Source of the DNA: Clostridia bacterium
GTDB taxonomy: Bacteria; Bacillota; Clostridia; Oscillospirales; CAG-272
Assembly: GCA_017452525.1 (NCBI GenBank)
Contig: JAFTMG010000013.1
Span: 1 to 64,000 of the forward strand
DNA length: 64,000 nt
Reading direction: 5' to 3'
Shown here: piece after piece, positions 38,278 to 46,176 of the stretch
How the letters are laid out: each line of letters starts with the position of its first letter
How positions within the stretch are numbered: position 1 is the stretch's first letter
The notes under the pieces: generated by a model
Databases searched by the model: none
The model's input: the letters and a program-made list of their open reading frames with translations, nothing else
What the model was told of the DNA's origin: nothing
Made by a program: the position numbers and the translations under genes

Positions 38278-39462
38278 ATGAGACAGTATCTTCTGCCGCA
38301 GGGCGGCCAATTTTACAAAGTAAACATGCACAGCCATTCTAATCTTTCCGACGGCAAGCAGACGCCCGAGGAGATCAAGGAAGCTTATAAGGCTCACGGC
38401 TATGCCGCCGTGGCATTTACCGAGCATGAGGGTCTGTTTGACCTATCTCATCTGACAGACGACGAATTTATTGCCATCACTTCCTATGAATATTCCTTCG
38501 GCAACCCCAACAATCCCCCCTTCGTGTTCTACGAGGGCAAGGTGCACACCTTTGACCACAACGAGCAGGTACACCTGAACTTCTATGCCAAGGATCCCCA
38601 CAACACCAAGATGGTCTGCTATAACCCCAAGCGCGTTTGGGGTAACACCCGCAATTATCTGGATCAATTTGAATGGGTGGGCGAGCCCGACTACGAGCGC
38701 GTCTTCACCGTGGAATGTATGAACGAGGTCATCAAGACCGCACGCGAGAACGGCTTCCTCGTTGCCTACAACCACCCCACTTGGTCCCTCAACACCTACC
38801 CGACCTACAGCCGCTTTGAAAATCTGAGTGCCTTCGAGATCGCCAACGGCGGCGCGGACAAGGGCTCCGATCTTGACTATACTCCCTACGTTTACGATCA
38901 GATGGCTCGCACCGGTCAGCGCATGATCTGTGTGGGCGGTGACGACAACCACAACGTGGGCGGCTTCTTCCTTGCATGGACCATGATCAAAGCCGACAAG
39001 CTGGGCTACGCCGAGCTGATCGACGGTCTTGAGAAGGGCAACTGCTATGCCTCGATGGGTCCCGAGATCTACGATCTCTACGTCGAGGACGGCAAGGTCA
39101 CCGTCAAGTGCTCCGACGCAGTCGGCATCTATTACGGAAGCGCAGGACGCCATACCGGCTGCAAGCTTGCCAACGCCGACAATCCCGTGGTCAATGAGGC
39201 GACCTTCACCATCAAGCCCGAGGACTTCTATTTCCGCATCTCCGTCAAGGATAAAGACGGCAAGCATGCCAATACCAGAATTTATTATCTCGACGAGTTT
39301 GGTAAGGATACATTGGTTGAAATCGTTTCAAATGTCAAGCAAGCAGGCACACTGAAGCCGGAAATTGCCGACGCTTTGCTTTCCGCCATTGAAAACACCG
39401 AGGAACAGGACGGGTATGATTTGAGTTTGCTGTATCAACGCGCAGTGGAACTTTTGAAATAA
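38278..39462 (+). CDS. PHP-domain metal-dependent phosphohydrolase-like protein
   Basis: A 394-aa protein. The PHP N-terminal motif NMHSHSNLSDGKQTPEEI lies near 16-33, with AVAFTEHEG, AYNHPTW and the final metal motif VGGDDNHN near 220. The C-terminal part (about 255-370) is a beta-rich region with YDLYVEDGKVTVKCSDA and ends in short helices. PHP proteins hydrolyse phosphoesters or process trinucleotides; here the substrate is unknown. AAAGGAGG is 8 nt before the ATG, and a perfect promoter is upstream. Confidence 0.82.
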   Translation: MRQYLLPQGGQFYKVNMHSHSNLSDGKQTPEEIKEAYKAHGYAAVAFTEHEGLFDLSHLTDDEFIAITSYEYSFGNPNNPPFVFYEGKVHTFDHNEQVHLNFYAKDPHNTKMVCYNPKRVWGNTRNYLDQFEWVGEPDYERVFTVECMNEVIKTARENGFLVAYNHPTWSLNTYPTYSRFENLSAFEIANGGADKGSDLDYTPYVYDQMARTGQRMICVGGDDNHNVGGFFLAWTMIKADKLGYAELIDGLEKGNCYASMGPEIYDLYVEDGKVTVKCSDAVGIYYGSAGRHTGCKLANADNPVVNEATFTIKPEDFYFRISVKDKDGKHANTRIYYLDEFGKDTLVEIVSNVKQAGTLKPEIADALLSAIENTEEQDGYDLSLLYQRAVELLK

Positions 39463-39477
39463 TCTTCATATAAAAAT

Positions 39478-39514
39478 CAAGGCACGGAGCTACAACCCCG
39501 TGCCTTGGTTTTTA
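39478..39514. terminator. Bidirectional terminator
   Basis: CAAGGCACGG (39478-39487) pairs with CCGTGCCTTG (39498-39507), with T runs on both strands, between the convergent PHP and ThrH-like genes. Confidence 0.85.
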
Positions 39515-39522
39515 TATACAAA

Positions 39523-40131
39523 TTACAGTGCCTTTTTAATCGCTTCCAACAGCTCACTGTATTCCTCGAATGCCTGCAACTCGGGGTGAGCCGCCTTGAT
39601 GGCATCGGTGCTGCGGAAGAGGAAGCCTGCCTTGCTCGCCTGGATCATGCCGAGATCGTTGAAGCTGTCGCCTGCGGCGATGGTATCAAGACCTGCACTC
39701 TGCAGCGCCTTGACGGTGGTCAGCTTGGATTTTTCGCATCTCATGCGATAACCGGTGATCTTGCCGTCCTCCGCCACCTCCAGCGTGTTGCAGAAAATGG
39801 TGGGCATGCCCAGCTTTTTCATCAGAGGGGCGGCAAACTGGGTAAAGGTATCACTCAGAATGAGAACCTGCGTTGTCGCACGCAGCTCGTCCAGAAATTC
39901 CTTGGCACCGGGCATGGGATCGATCTTGGCGATGGTATCCTGAATCTCCTTCAAGCCGAGACCGTGCTCCTCCAGAATGCCAAGTCTGAATTTCATCAAC
40001 TTGTCATAATCCGGCTCGTCGCGGGTGGTGCGCTTCAACTCGGGAATACCGCTGGCTTCTGCAAATGCGATCCAGATCTCGGGGACAAGCACGCCCTCAA
40101 GGTCGAGACATACAACGTTCATGTTACTCAT
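39523..40131 (-). CDS. thrH: Phosphoserine phosphatase/homoserine phosphotransferase ThrH-like
   Basis: A 202-aa HAD-superfamily protein of ThrH length. Motif I is CLDLEGVLVPEIW (nucleophile Asp near residue 9), motif II is ILSDTFTQFAAP, and motif IV is AAGDSFNDLGMI. The DLEGVL form and the RMRCEKSK segment are typical of ThrH, known from Pseudomonas as a phosphoserine phosphatase that can transfer phosphate to homoserine. The protein may serve serine or threonine synthesis. The start at 40131 follows AAAGGAG. Confidence 0.85.
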   Translation of the reverse strand: MSNMNVVCLDLEGVLVPEIWIAFAEASGIPELKRTTRDEPDYDKLMKFRLGILEEHGLGLKEIQDTIAKIDPMPGAKEFLDELRATTQVLILSDTFTQFAAPLMKKLGMPTIFCNTLEVAEDGKITGYRMRCEKSKLTTVKALQSAGLDTIAAGDSFNDLGMIQASKAGFLFRSTDAIKAAHPELQAFEEYSELLEAIKKAL

Positions 40132-40167
40132 GGTAGTGACTCCTTTGGGATGGTTTATAATGGATGT

Positions 40168-40196
40168 ATTATAGCACAACAACATACTTTTTTCAA
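40168..40196 (-). promoter_or_regulatory. Promoter of the thrH-like gene
   Basis: Minus strand -35 TTGAAA (40191-40196), 17-bp spacer, -10 TATAAT (40168-40173). Confidence 0.75.
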
Positions 40197-40442
40197 GAGA
40201 ATTTGAATAAAAACACGGTGAATTTACTACCAAAAAAGAAGATCGGCGCATTCCCTGCCCTTTGGATGATATGCGGAATGATTGTTGAAAGTATTCGTTC
40301 AGCAGGCTTGCAAATTCCCAAGCGATATGATATAATAATACGCATCATGGCAGCGACCGAAAAACGGTAAAAACCATTTTCACTTGCCGTGGCAATGTCC
40401 GTACACAACCGATCAAACTTCATAAAACGATATGAGGCAACT
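40197..40442. other. Intergenic stretch between thrH-like and DMT genes
   Basis: The full gap (40132-40442) holds the leftward thrH promoter, the rightward promoter TTGCAA-17-TATAAT (40308-40336) and a leader of about 100 nt. No conserved coding sequence or strong hairpin is seen. Confidence 0.6.
40308..40336 (+). promoter_or_regulatory. Promoter of the second DMT transporter
   Basis: -35 TTGCAA (40308-40313), 17-bp spacer, -10 TATAAT (40331-40336). Confidence 0.7.
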
Positions 40443-41351
40443 ATGGAATTTGTTGATTTTTTGTTGGTCCTATTGCTCGTCTCGATCTACACGGGACAAT
40501 CCTTTTTCTGCAAGCTCTATACCAAACAATATCCGGGCAATCCCGAGGCAACCTCGCCTGTTTTTTCTGTGGTCAGCGGACTTTTAACCGCACTTGCAGC
40601 ATTCAGCTTTTCGCTCTTCTCCTTGCCATTCCATTGGAATTGGCAAATCATCGTCATGGGTATTGCCAACGGTGTGATCCTTGCCGTTTACAATTACGCC
40701 ATGGTCAAGGCATCCGAATGCGGTCCGTACTCCGTGCAGATGTCTCTCATGCTTTCAGGAGGCATCCTGATCCCCGCATTCATTTCATACGCATACGGTA
40801 AGGGGCTGAAGCCGCTTGGATGGCTTTTTGTTGCCATCATCGTCGTATCCGTCTTTCTTATCAGCAAAAAGGAGGGCGAAAGCTTTTTCTCCGGTAATGG
40901 CAGGTTTTGGTGCTTCTGCCTCATTCTCTTTGTCTTCAACGGTTTGTACGGTGCCATTTTCGCACACCAGGGTGTTTACGAAGCAACAGTCCACTCCAAA
41001 AACGAGCTGATCATCTGCACGTTTGGTATATCGGGTCTGATCAATTTTGCGTTGGGATTGATCCGCCGCAAGAAGAATTTCCTTTTTGATTTCAAGCAAT
41101 CGGGGAGTTCGTTTCTGTTTTTGATGCTATGCTCACTTTGTACCTCTTCGGCGATCATTCTCCTCGCTACCTTGATCAATAACGGCATGAATACGACCCT
41201 GCTTTTCACCTTCGATAACGCAGGCGTGCTTTTCTTTAGCGTTATCTGCTCCGCGATCTTCCTGAAAGAACGCCTTTCGGCGCTCAATTGGATCGGCTGC
41301 GCCTCGATGGCACTTGGACTCATCGGTATTGTGTTTTGGGGCGGCGCCTGA
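40443..41351 (+). CDS. EamA/DMT-superfamily transporter, second copy
   Basis: A 302-aa membrane protein with about ten helices in two halves. It opens MEFVDFLLVLLLVSIYTGQSF and ends AIFLKERLSALNWIGCASMALGLIGIVF, the usual EamA end. It is clearly divergent from the transporter at 28.1-29.0 kb. The substrate is unknown. GAGG lies 6 nt before the ATG at 40443. The gene is somewhat more AT-rich than average. A long perfect inverted repeat follows it. Confidence 0.8.
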   Translation: MEFVDFLLVLLLVSIYTGQSFFCKLYTKQYPGNPEATSPVFSVVSGLLTALAAFSFSLFSLPFHWNWQIIVMGIANGVILAVYNYAMVKASECGPYSVQMSLMLSGGILIPAFISYAYGKGLKPLGWLFVAIIVVSVFLISKKEGESFFSGNGRFWCFCLILFVFNGLYGAIFAHQGVYEATVHSKNELIICTFGISGLINFALGLIRRKKNFLFDFKQSGSSFLFLMLCSLCTSSAIILLATLINNGMNTTLLFTFDNAGVLFFSVICSAIFLKERLSALNWIGCASMALGLIGIVFWGGA

Positions 41352-41410
41352 TTGCTCCAACCGAATATCGCCAATTCGAATCGTAAGCGATCCGTCAACA
41401 ATGCGTCAAA

Positions 41411-41458
41411 TCCATATCAACAAAGAGCGACCGCGAGGTCGCTCTTTGTTGATATGGA
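41411..41458. repeat. Perfect 22-bp inverted repeat with GCGA loop
   Basis: Arms 41411-41432 and 41437-41458 are perfectly complementary around GCGA, a GNRA-type tetraloop on the plus strand. No T run follows on either strand. It lies after the DMT gene and next to the rubredoxin-like remnant. Confidence 0.8.
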
Positions 41459-41538
41459 CCATACATACGGGGCAATTTTTGAGAGCCGACTCACCCTCAA
41501 ATAGGATTCCCCCAAAAAAGTGAGATTTCCTGCCTTTT
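41459..41538 (-). pseudogene. Rubredoxin-domain remnant
   Basis: On the minus strand this stretch encodes FEGESALKNCPVCMV, which matches [15 protein letters not shown] of the rubrerythrin 1.1 kb away, with long identical nucleotide blocks (GAGGGTGAGTC, TGCCCCGT). The first CxxC is lost and the frame runs into the inverted repeat without a protein body. It looks like the decayed start of a rubredoxin or rubrerythrin gene. Confidence 0.6.
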
Positions 41539-42480
41539 TTACGGACAGTCGCAAGCAAATTCGGCATCAAATGTGCCGATATCGGACACCAGGGAATCCG
41601 GCACGGCGATGGTGATAAACCAACCCGCCATATCGCAGCTCCGCACCTTCGGATGGTTGAGATGCCCGATTCGTACACACAGATATCCCCCGTCGCAAAG
41701 GATATTCTTCACGCCGAAGCGGTAAGAACCGCTCCCCTCCCCGATATAGACCAGCAACAAGGTGTGATCTTCAAAAAAGGCTTCGTCATACTTTGCGCAA
41801 CTCGCGTCAAAGGAAGGCACCTCACCATAAGAAAAGGAAGATCGCTCCCGTACCGCATCGTATTGCCGAAATTGCTCCAATTCCTCCAACGTGTCAAATT
41901 TGAAGAGCGGGAGTCTGCGGCTCCACAGCCTTTCCCTCGTTTCCATATCACTTGTCGCAGGCGGTTCTTCCTGTGTATTCAGCGCCAGATCCCGAAACGC
42001 GGGATCATCGATCCATAGGACGTACGACACCGAAGCGTCAAATTGGCTCGGATCAAGGCACGGTCCGTTTTCTCCGCTCAGATTGCCATCCTTCTCCGTA
42101 AGGGACTTGACACGCGGCAACCACGCAAGCTCCCGCAGAGCGTCCAGCACCTCCTGTGGGATATCCGCCACGCTGCCCTTTTCCAGACGGATCACGGCAT
42201 AGACAGTGGTATGCGCCGGGTAACTCTCCGCAATGCCATCATGCAACACCCAGATCTTATCTCCCGTCCCCAAGCCTTCAAAAAGATCGCGTCCGGTTTG
42301 GTTGTTCATGCGGATCGGTGTATTCCCCCGAATCACCATACCCGTCCCGTCGTCGGCAAGCAAATATCTGCCGACTGTGGTCCCCCAGCTTCTGCGCAAC
42401 GCCGTCACAAAAACGATTGCCGTCATCAGCACCGCCACGGTCACGACGATCGCCAAAACCGTAAATACCTTCTTTTTCAT
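41539..42480 (-). CDS. Membrane-anchored or exported YobA/PrcB-like protein
   Basis: A 313-aa protein with an N-terminal hydrophobic segment (about 4-26) acting as signal or anchor. Residues about 38-100 resemble YobA-type small domains (GMVIRGNTPIRMNNQ, DKIWVLHDGIAESYPA). The C-terminal part (about 235-300) has DEAFFEDHTLLLVYIGEGSGSYRFGVKNI, the PrcB C-terminal pattern of protease inhibitors. The function is unknown. AGGAGGTGTTTTG fixes the start at 42480. It is probably a single-gene unit. Confidence 0.65.
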   Translation of the reverse strand: MKKKVFTVLAIVVTVAVLMTAIVFVTALRRSWGTTVGRYLLADDGTGMVIRGNTPIRMNNQTGRDLFEGLGTGDKIWVLHDGIAESYPAHTTVYAVIRLEKGSVADIPQEVLDALRELAWLPRVKSLTEKDGNLSGENGPCLDPSQFDASVSYVLWIDDPAFRDLALNTQEEPPATSDMETRERLWSRRLPLFKFDTLEELEQFRQYDAVRERSSFSYGEVPSFDASCAKYDEAFFEDHTLLLVYIGEGSGSYRFGVKNILCDGGYLCVRIGHLNHPKVRSCDMAGWFITIAVPDSLVSDIGTFDAEFACDCP

Positions 42481-42561
42481 CAAAACACCTCCTATCAAGG
42501 ATGCTTCTATCTATATAGACGACAAAAAGAAGAAAACGTTACAAAAAAAGTGAAATCTTTT

Positions 42562-42594
42562 CAAAAAAAAGAGGGCGAACCGAAATCCGCCCTC
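42562..42594 (-). terminator. Terminator of rubrerythrin
   Basis: GAGGGCG (42571-42577) pairs with CGCCCTC (42588-42594). On the minus strand it is followed by eight T. Confidence 0.85.
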
Positions 42595-42610
42595 CATATG
42601 ATGAAAATAA

Positions 42611-43198
42611 TTACTTGAAGTATCTGTTCAGCAGACCCTCGAGACCTCTGCCGTGACGAGCCTCGTCGCGAGCCATCTCGTGAACGGTGTCATGGATCGC
42701 GTCCAGACCGTTCTTCTTGGCGCAAGAAGCCAGGTCGAACTTGCCCTGAGTTGCGCCGTACTCGCAATCAACTCTCCACTTCAGGTTGTCCTTGGTGGTA
42801 GCCTTCATGTTGGGCTCCAGATCCTCACCCAGCAGCTCTGCGAACTTAGCGGCATGCTCTGCCTCCTCGTATGCTGCCTTCTCCCAGTACAGACCGATCT
42901 CGGGATAGCCCTCGCGGTGTGCGATGCGAGCCATGCACAGATACATACCAACCTCAGAGCACTCGCCCTGAAAGTTTGCCATCAGCTGCTCGAAGATGTA
43001 CTTCTTGTCTTCCTCAGAGATGTCGGGGTTATTCTTAACGGTCTTGGCAGATACGCCGTACTCATGCTCGGCAGCCAGCTTCATCTCGCCCTGGACCTCG
43101 GTAAACTTAGAACCGGGAACCTTACAAACGGGGCACTTTTCGGGAGCAGACTCACCCTCATGAACATAACCGCAAACAGGACATACAAACTTTTTCAT
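42611..43198 (-). CDS. Rubrerythrin (reverse type, N-terminal rubredoxin)
   Basis: A 195-aa rubrerythrin with the domain order reversed, as in clostridial oxygen-stress proteins. A rubredoxin centre has Cys6, Cys9, Cys22 and Cys25 (CPVC twice). The ferritin-like four-helix domain (about 36-195) has metal ligands in [20 protein letters not shown] and RDEARHGRG. It reduces hydrogen peroxide, and possibly O2, using NAD(P)H-derived electrons. Codon use is strongly biased, suggesting high expression. The Rrf2 regulator gene lies 53 bp upstream. Confidence 0.93.
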   Translation of the reverse strand: MKKFVCPVCGYVHEGESAPEKCPVCKVPGSKFTEVQGEMKLAAEHEYGVSAKTVKNNPDISEEDKKYIFEQLMANFQGECSEVGMYLCMARIAHREGYPEIGLYWEKAAYEEAEHAAKFAELLGEDLEPNMKATTKDNLKWRVDCEYGATQGKFDLASCAKKNGLDAIHDTVHEMARDEARHGRGLEGLLNRYFK

Positions 43199-43251
43199 AA
43201 CTCAGATCCTCCAAAATAAATGATTTTTTATTTTTAATACTTATTTATATT

Positions 43252-43680
43252 TCATTCCTCGCAAACGCACTCATCCTCGGTCAGCACGTCGGCGATGGTA
43301 ATGCCGGACAGTCGCTCAGCCATCTCTCGGCTGAGGGTACAAAAAATTCGGTGGAAGCAGCAGCTTTGCTTATCCTGCCCCATACGTGTACACGGTTCCT
43401 CTCCCATACACTTGGAAAGAGCGATCTCACCGTCAATGGCTTCGATGATCTGCTTCAGCGAGATCTCAGACGGCTCACACGCCAAGCGGTAACCGCCGTG
43501 CGCGCCCTTCACCGATTTCACAAGCCCCTTGTGCTTCAGCTTATGCAGGATCTTCAACGTATATCGCTCCGGAGTAACCGCCGCCTGCGAAAGCTGGGTA
43601 GCTCCCTGCACTGTATCCGGATTTTTTGCCAGAATATAGACAAAGCGGATGGCGTAATCAGCTTCCTTTGTGATCTTCAT
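43252..43680 (-). CDS. Rrf2-family transcriptional regulator
   Basis: A 142-aa Rrf2/IscR-type repressor. The winged helix opens MKITKEADYAIRFVYILA, with the recognition area YTLKILHKLKHKGLVKSVKGAHGGY. Three conserved Cys (KCMGEEPC, SCCFH) near 90-112 can hold an Fe-S cluster, so it may sense iron-sulfur or oxidative state. GGAAAGGAGGAG supports the start at 43680. It is placed to control itself and rubrerythrin. Confidence 0.9.
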   Translation of the reverse strand: MKITKEADYAIRFVYILAKNPDTVQGATQLSQAAVTPERYTLKILHKLKHKGLVKSVKGAHGGYRLACEPSEISLKQIIEAIDGEIALSKCMGEEPCTRMGQDKQSCCFHRIFCTLSREMAERLSGITIADVLTEDECVCEE

Positions 43681-43710
43681 TCGGTGGCTCCTCCTTTCCG
43701 AACCGCTCAT

Positions 43711-43762
43711 AGTTCACTTTTTTGGTACACTTTTATTATACACGAAATATGGATTTTGTCAA
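43711..43762 (-). promoter_or_regulatory. Promoter and possible operator of the Rrf2/rubrerythrin operon
   Basis: Minus strand -35 TTGACA (43757-43762), 16-bp spacer, -10 TATAAT (43735-43740). Just downstream is an imperfect inverted repeat, AGTGTAC and GTGAACT (5 of 7 positions symmetric), at the expected start site. This suits an Rrf2 autorepressor. Confidence 0.55.
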
Positions 43763-43794
43763 TAGTTTTTTTGAATTTTTTCAAAAAATTTTTT

Positions 43795-43835
43795 CAAAAA
43801 ACTCCGCCAAGGAAACACCTCAGCGGAGTCGTTTT
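43795..43835 (-). terminator. Terminator of the AlgX-like gene
   Basis: ACTCCGC (43801-43807) pairs with GCGGAGT (43823-43829). T runs occur on both strands. Confidence 0.8.
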
Positions 43836-46142
43836 TTATTTGGGATCCTTATTTCCAAGATCGTACAGTCCGGGGGTCGTTTCCTTGGAAATCCGGATAA
43901 TGTAATCCGGCTCAAACAGCGTCAACACCTGATCGTTGATCTCCGTTTCGCCCTCAGGCAGAACGATCATGATACGGAAGTGCCTTGCCATCGATTCCAG
44001 CATTTCCGTTCCTGCCTCGTCGCGAAGAACCACGGCAATGGGAAGCGCGCTGTTTTCCACCATGGTGGTAAAGGCCCCCTTCAGATCCAGCTCCCCTGCT
44101 CCGCTCTGGACGTACGATACCTCGGGCGCGTTGACCAGCAGGTGAACGTTGGTCTCGGTGGTCGTCGCGGCGTCAAATCCAAGCATGGCGGCAAGCTCTC
44201 CGCCCGCGGTGATCTGAGACACACGCGCATAGGAATCCAAGGACATGGGCGTGATCTGCGGGTAGCTCTTGCGGATATGCGACATCAAAGTCTTATAGCC
44301 CACGTAGGCGCCGTAATCCGTCCAGCGGTCTTTCGTCAGCTCATACAGCTTGCCGATCCCCCGCTCCCTTTGCAGCGGCTCGGTCAGATCCAGCACCGTC
44401 CATCCGCAGGCACCGTACAGACCGCTCATCAAATTCCGATGCTCTCCCGCCATCTTCAGCGATTCCTGCACCGATTCAGGCGCGCAATCGGCATACACCA
44501 CGTACGATTGCGGGATCACCACGTGGATCAGCTCGGTCTTTTTCAACGAACTGCGATTTTGAATATGTTCCGAGAATTGCCGCAGCTCGGCTTCAAGTAC
44601 AGACAGCGTACCGATATCAGGCAGGATCGCGTAATCGTTTTGTGTCACAAACAGTCTGGAATCACTTCCGACCGTGATCTCCTCAATTGGCTTGATCTCC
44701 TGCTCCCCTCTGGTAAGCGTCACCTTCAGCACCTTGCTTCGGTTCTTGTCCTCGGAGGCTGCCTGCAGGCGAATGACGACCTCCTCCAGATCTCCCATTT
44801 CAATACGGGCAAAGAAACGGTTATTTCCCGCGCGCAATGTGCGGACGTCGGCGGCATCACCGGAGACCGTCAGCGACGCCCCCTCCTCGATCAGTCCCGT
44901 CAGACAAACGGTCTGATCATCCAACCAGACGTGCCCCGTAACCTCGGGAACAGAGGTGGTAAAGGGGTTCTCGCCCGCGGTCAAGCCATCATGATAGGTC
45001 TGGGCGATATTACTGTTGGTCAGGGAGCTCAACTCATATTCATGAATAAACTGGATCACCAGCGTCGGTTGTGCCGTATCCACCGTCAACAGACTGAAAT
45101 TGTGGTTACTTTTATATACGACGTCATCAAAAGAGGTGGAAAAGTACGGCATCAGCTGGATCTTATCCCACTCGTTGGAGAATTCCAGCAGGATCGTCTG
45201 CCCCGCGTTGGTGGAGCCGAGATTATGGTCCGCATAGGTGATCTCAATATTGGGATACAACTCCTGCAACAGATAGTTGAACTCCATACTGTTGGAGAGC
45301 GAGATGGTCTCGTTTTTAACAACAGAGGAAACACCGGCTGTCTTTGCCAATGTCTTACCGTCGGTAAAGTGCGTATAAAGCGTCACGTCCTCGAACTCGA
45401 CCATCTTCGTCCCCGCCTTGATATTCTCGGGTAATGCCTTATACAGGGATTGATAGACGAAATACTGTCCCAGAGAATTGAGAGAATCCTCCGTATTATT
45501 ATAGAGAACGCCGGAGGTCTTTGCCGCCCGCATCGCATCGGTCAGATTGATGAAGGTAATATCATCCTTCGAGCGCATATACTCCGAAAGCTGTGCCAGG
45601 CGTGTCTTTCCTGCCGCACTTTGAATGTATTGCGGCAGATATTCCTGATAGGCGGTCTGGGCATTGGGGATCACAACGATCATATATTCCACGCCCTGAT
45701 TATGATAGGCGGTCTGGCGGAGCTTCAGATAATTATAGATATTGTCAAGGCTCTCCTGCTCGAAGGCAAACTCTCCGATGTAGTCACGCAGATAGTTGTA
45801 ATTATTATCCTCGCGCGCCACCTCAAACAGGAAATTCTCGCGCCCGACCAGCACGTTGTTATCATTCACCTTTCCAAAAAGTCCGTAATCGTAACGGAGG
45901 ATCAGCTCACGCAACGAGTCGTTTTTATAATATGCCTCATTATAGGATTCCATGGGCATGAGGTACTCCTCTTCCGTCCAATAAGAACCGGAAATGGAGG
46001 TCTGCGCACCGAGAAACATCGTGACGCACACGTAAAGCGCAAAGGTCAGGAGGATACCCACGAAGAAAACAACGTACAGAAGATCCAGCGGTTTGACCTG
46101 CTCCGGCTCCTCCTGCGGCAGTGCTATCTGTTTTTCATCCAT
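43836..46142 (-). CDS. Tandem AlgX/DHHW-like protein lacking catalytic residues
   Basis: A 768-aa membrane-anchored protein with one helix (about 20-43). Two AlgX/AlgJ/DHHW-like halves (about 85-374 and 485-755) flank an Ig-like beta region (about 390-480). Both halves show family landmarks: GRENFLF and GSDSRLF near their starts, MIVVIPNAQTAY and HVVIPQSYVVY, and an ending like FEPDYIIRISKE. The SGNH residues are replaced. DxHW reads EDSL (218-221) in half 1 and KDRW (604-607) in half 2. The Ser of the DS motif reads Trp325 and Glu709. It follows the MBOAT gene by 34 bp, the arrangement of AlgI-AlgJ O-acetylation pairs. Confidence 0.75.
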   Translation of the reverse strand: MDEKQIALPQEEPEQVKPLDLLYVVFFVGILLTFALYVCVTMFLGAQTSISGSYWTEEEYLMPMESYNEAYYKNDSLRELILRYDYGLFGKVNDNNVLVGRENFLFEVAREDNNYNYLRDYIGEFAFEQESLDNIYNYLKLRQTAYHNQGVEYMIVVIPNAQTAYQEYLPQYIQSAAGKTRLAQLSEYMRSKDDITFINLTDAMRAAKTSGVLYNNTEDSLNSLGQYFVYQSLYKALPENIKAGTKMVEFEDVTLYTHFTDGKTLAKTAGVSSVVKNETISLSNSMEFNYLLQELYPNIEITYADHNLGSTNAGQTILLEFSNEWDKIQLMPYFSTSFDDVVYKSNHNFSLLTVDTAQPTLVIQFIHEYELSSLTNSNIAQTYHDGLTAGENPFTTSVPEVTGHVWLDDQTVCLTGLIEEGASLTVSGDAADVRTLRAGNNRFFARIEMGDLEEVVIRLQAASEDKNRSKVLKVTLTRGEQEIKPIEEITVGSDSRLFVTQNDYAILPDIGTLSVLEAELRQFSEHIQNRSSLKKTELIHVVIPQSYVVYADCAPESVQESLKMAGEHRNLMSGLYGACGWTVLDLTEPLQRERGIGKLYELTKDRWTDYGAYVGYKTLMSHIRKSYPQITPMSLDSYARVSQITAGGELAAMLGFDAATTTETNVHLLVNAPEVSYVQSGAGELDLKGAFTTMVENSALPIAVVLRDEAGTEMLESMARHFRIMIVLPEGETEINDQVLTLFEPDYIIRISKETTPGLYDLGNKDPK

Positions 46143-46176
46143 CGGGCGTTCCTCCTTTCACGTGAGATCCGGTCGG

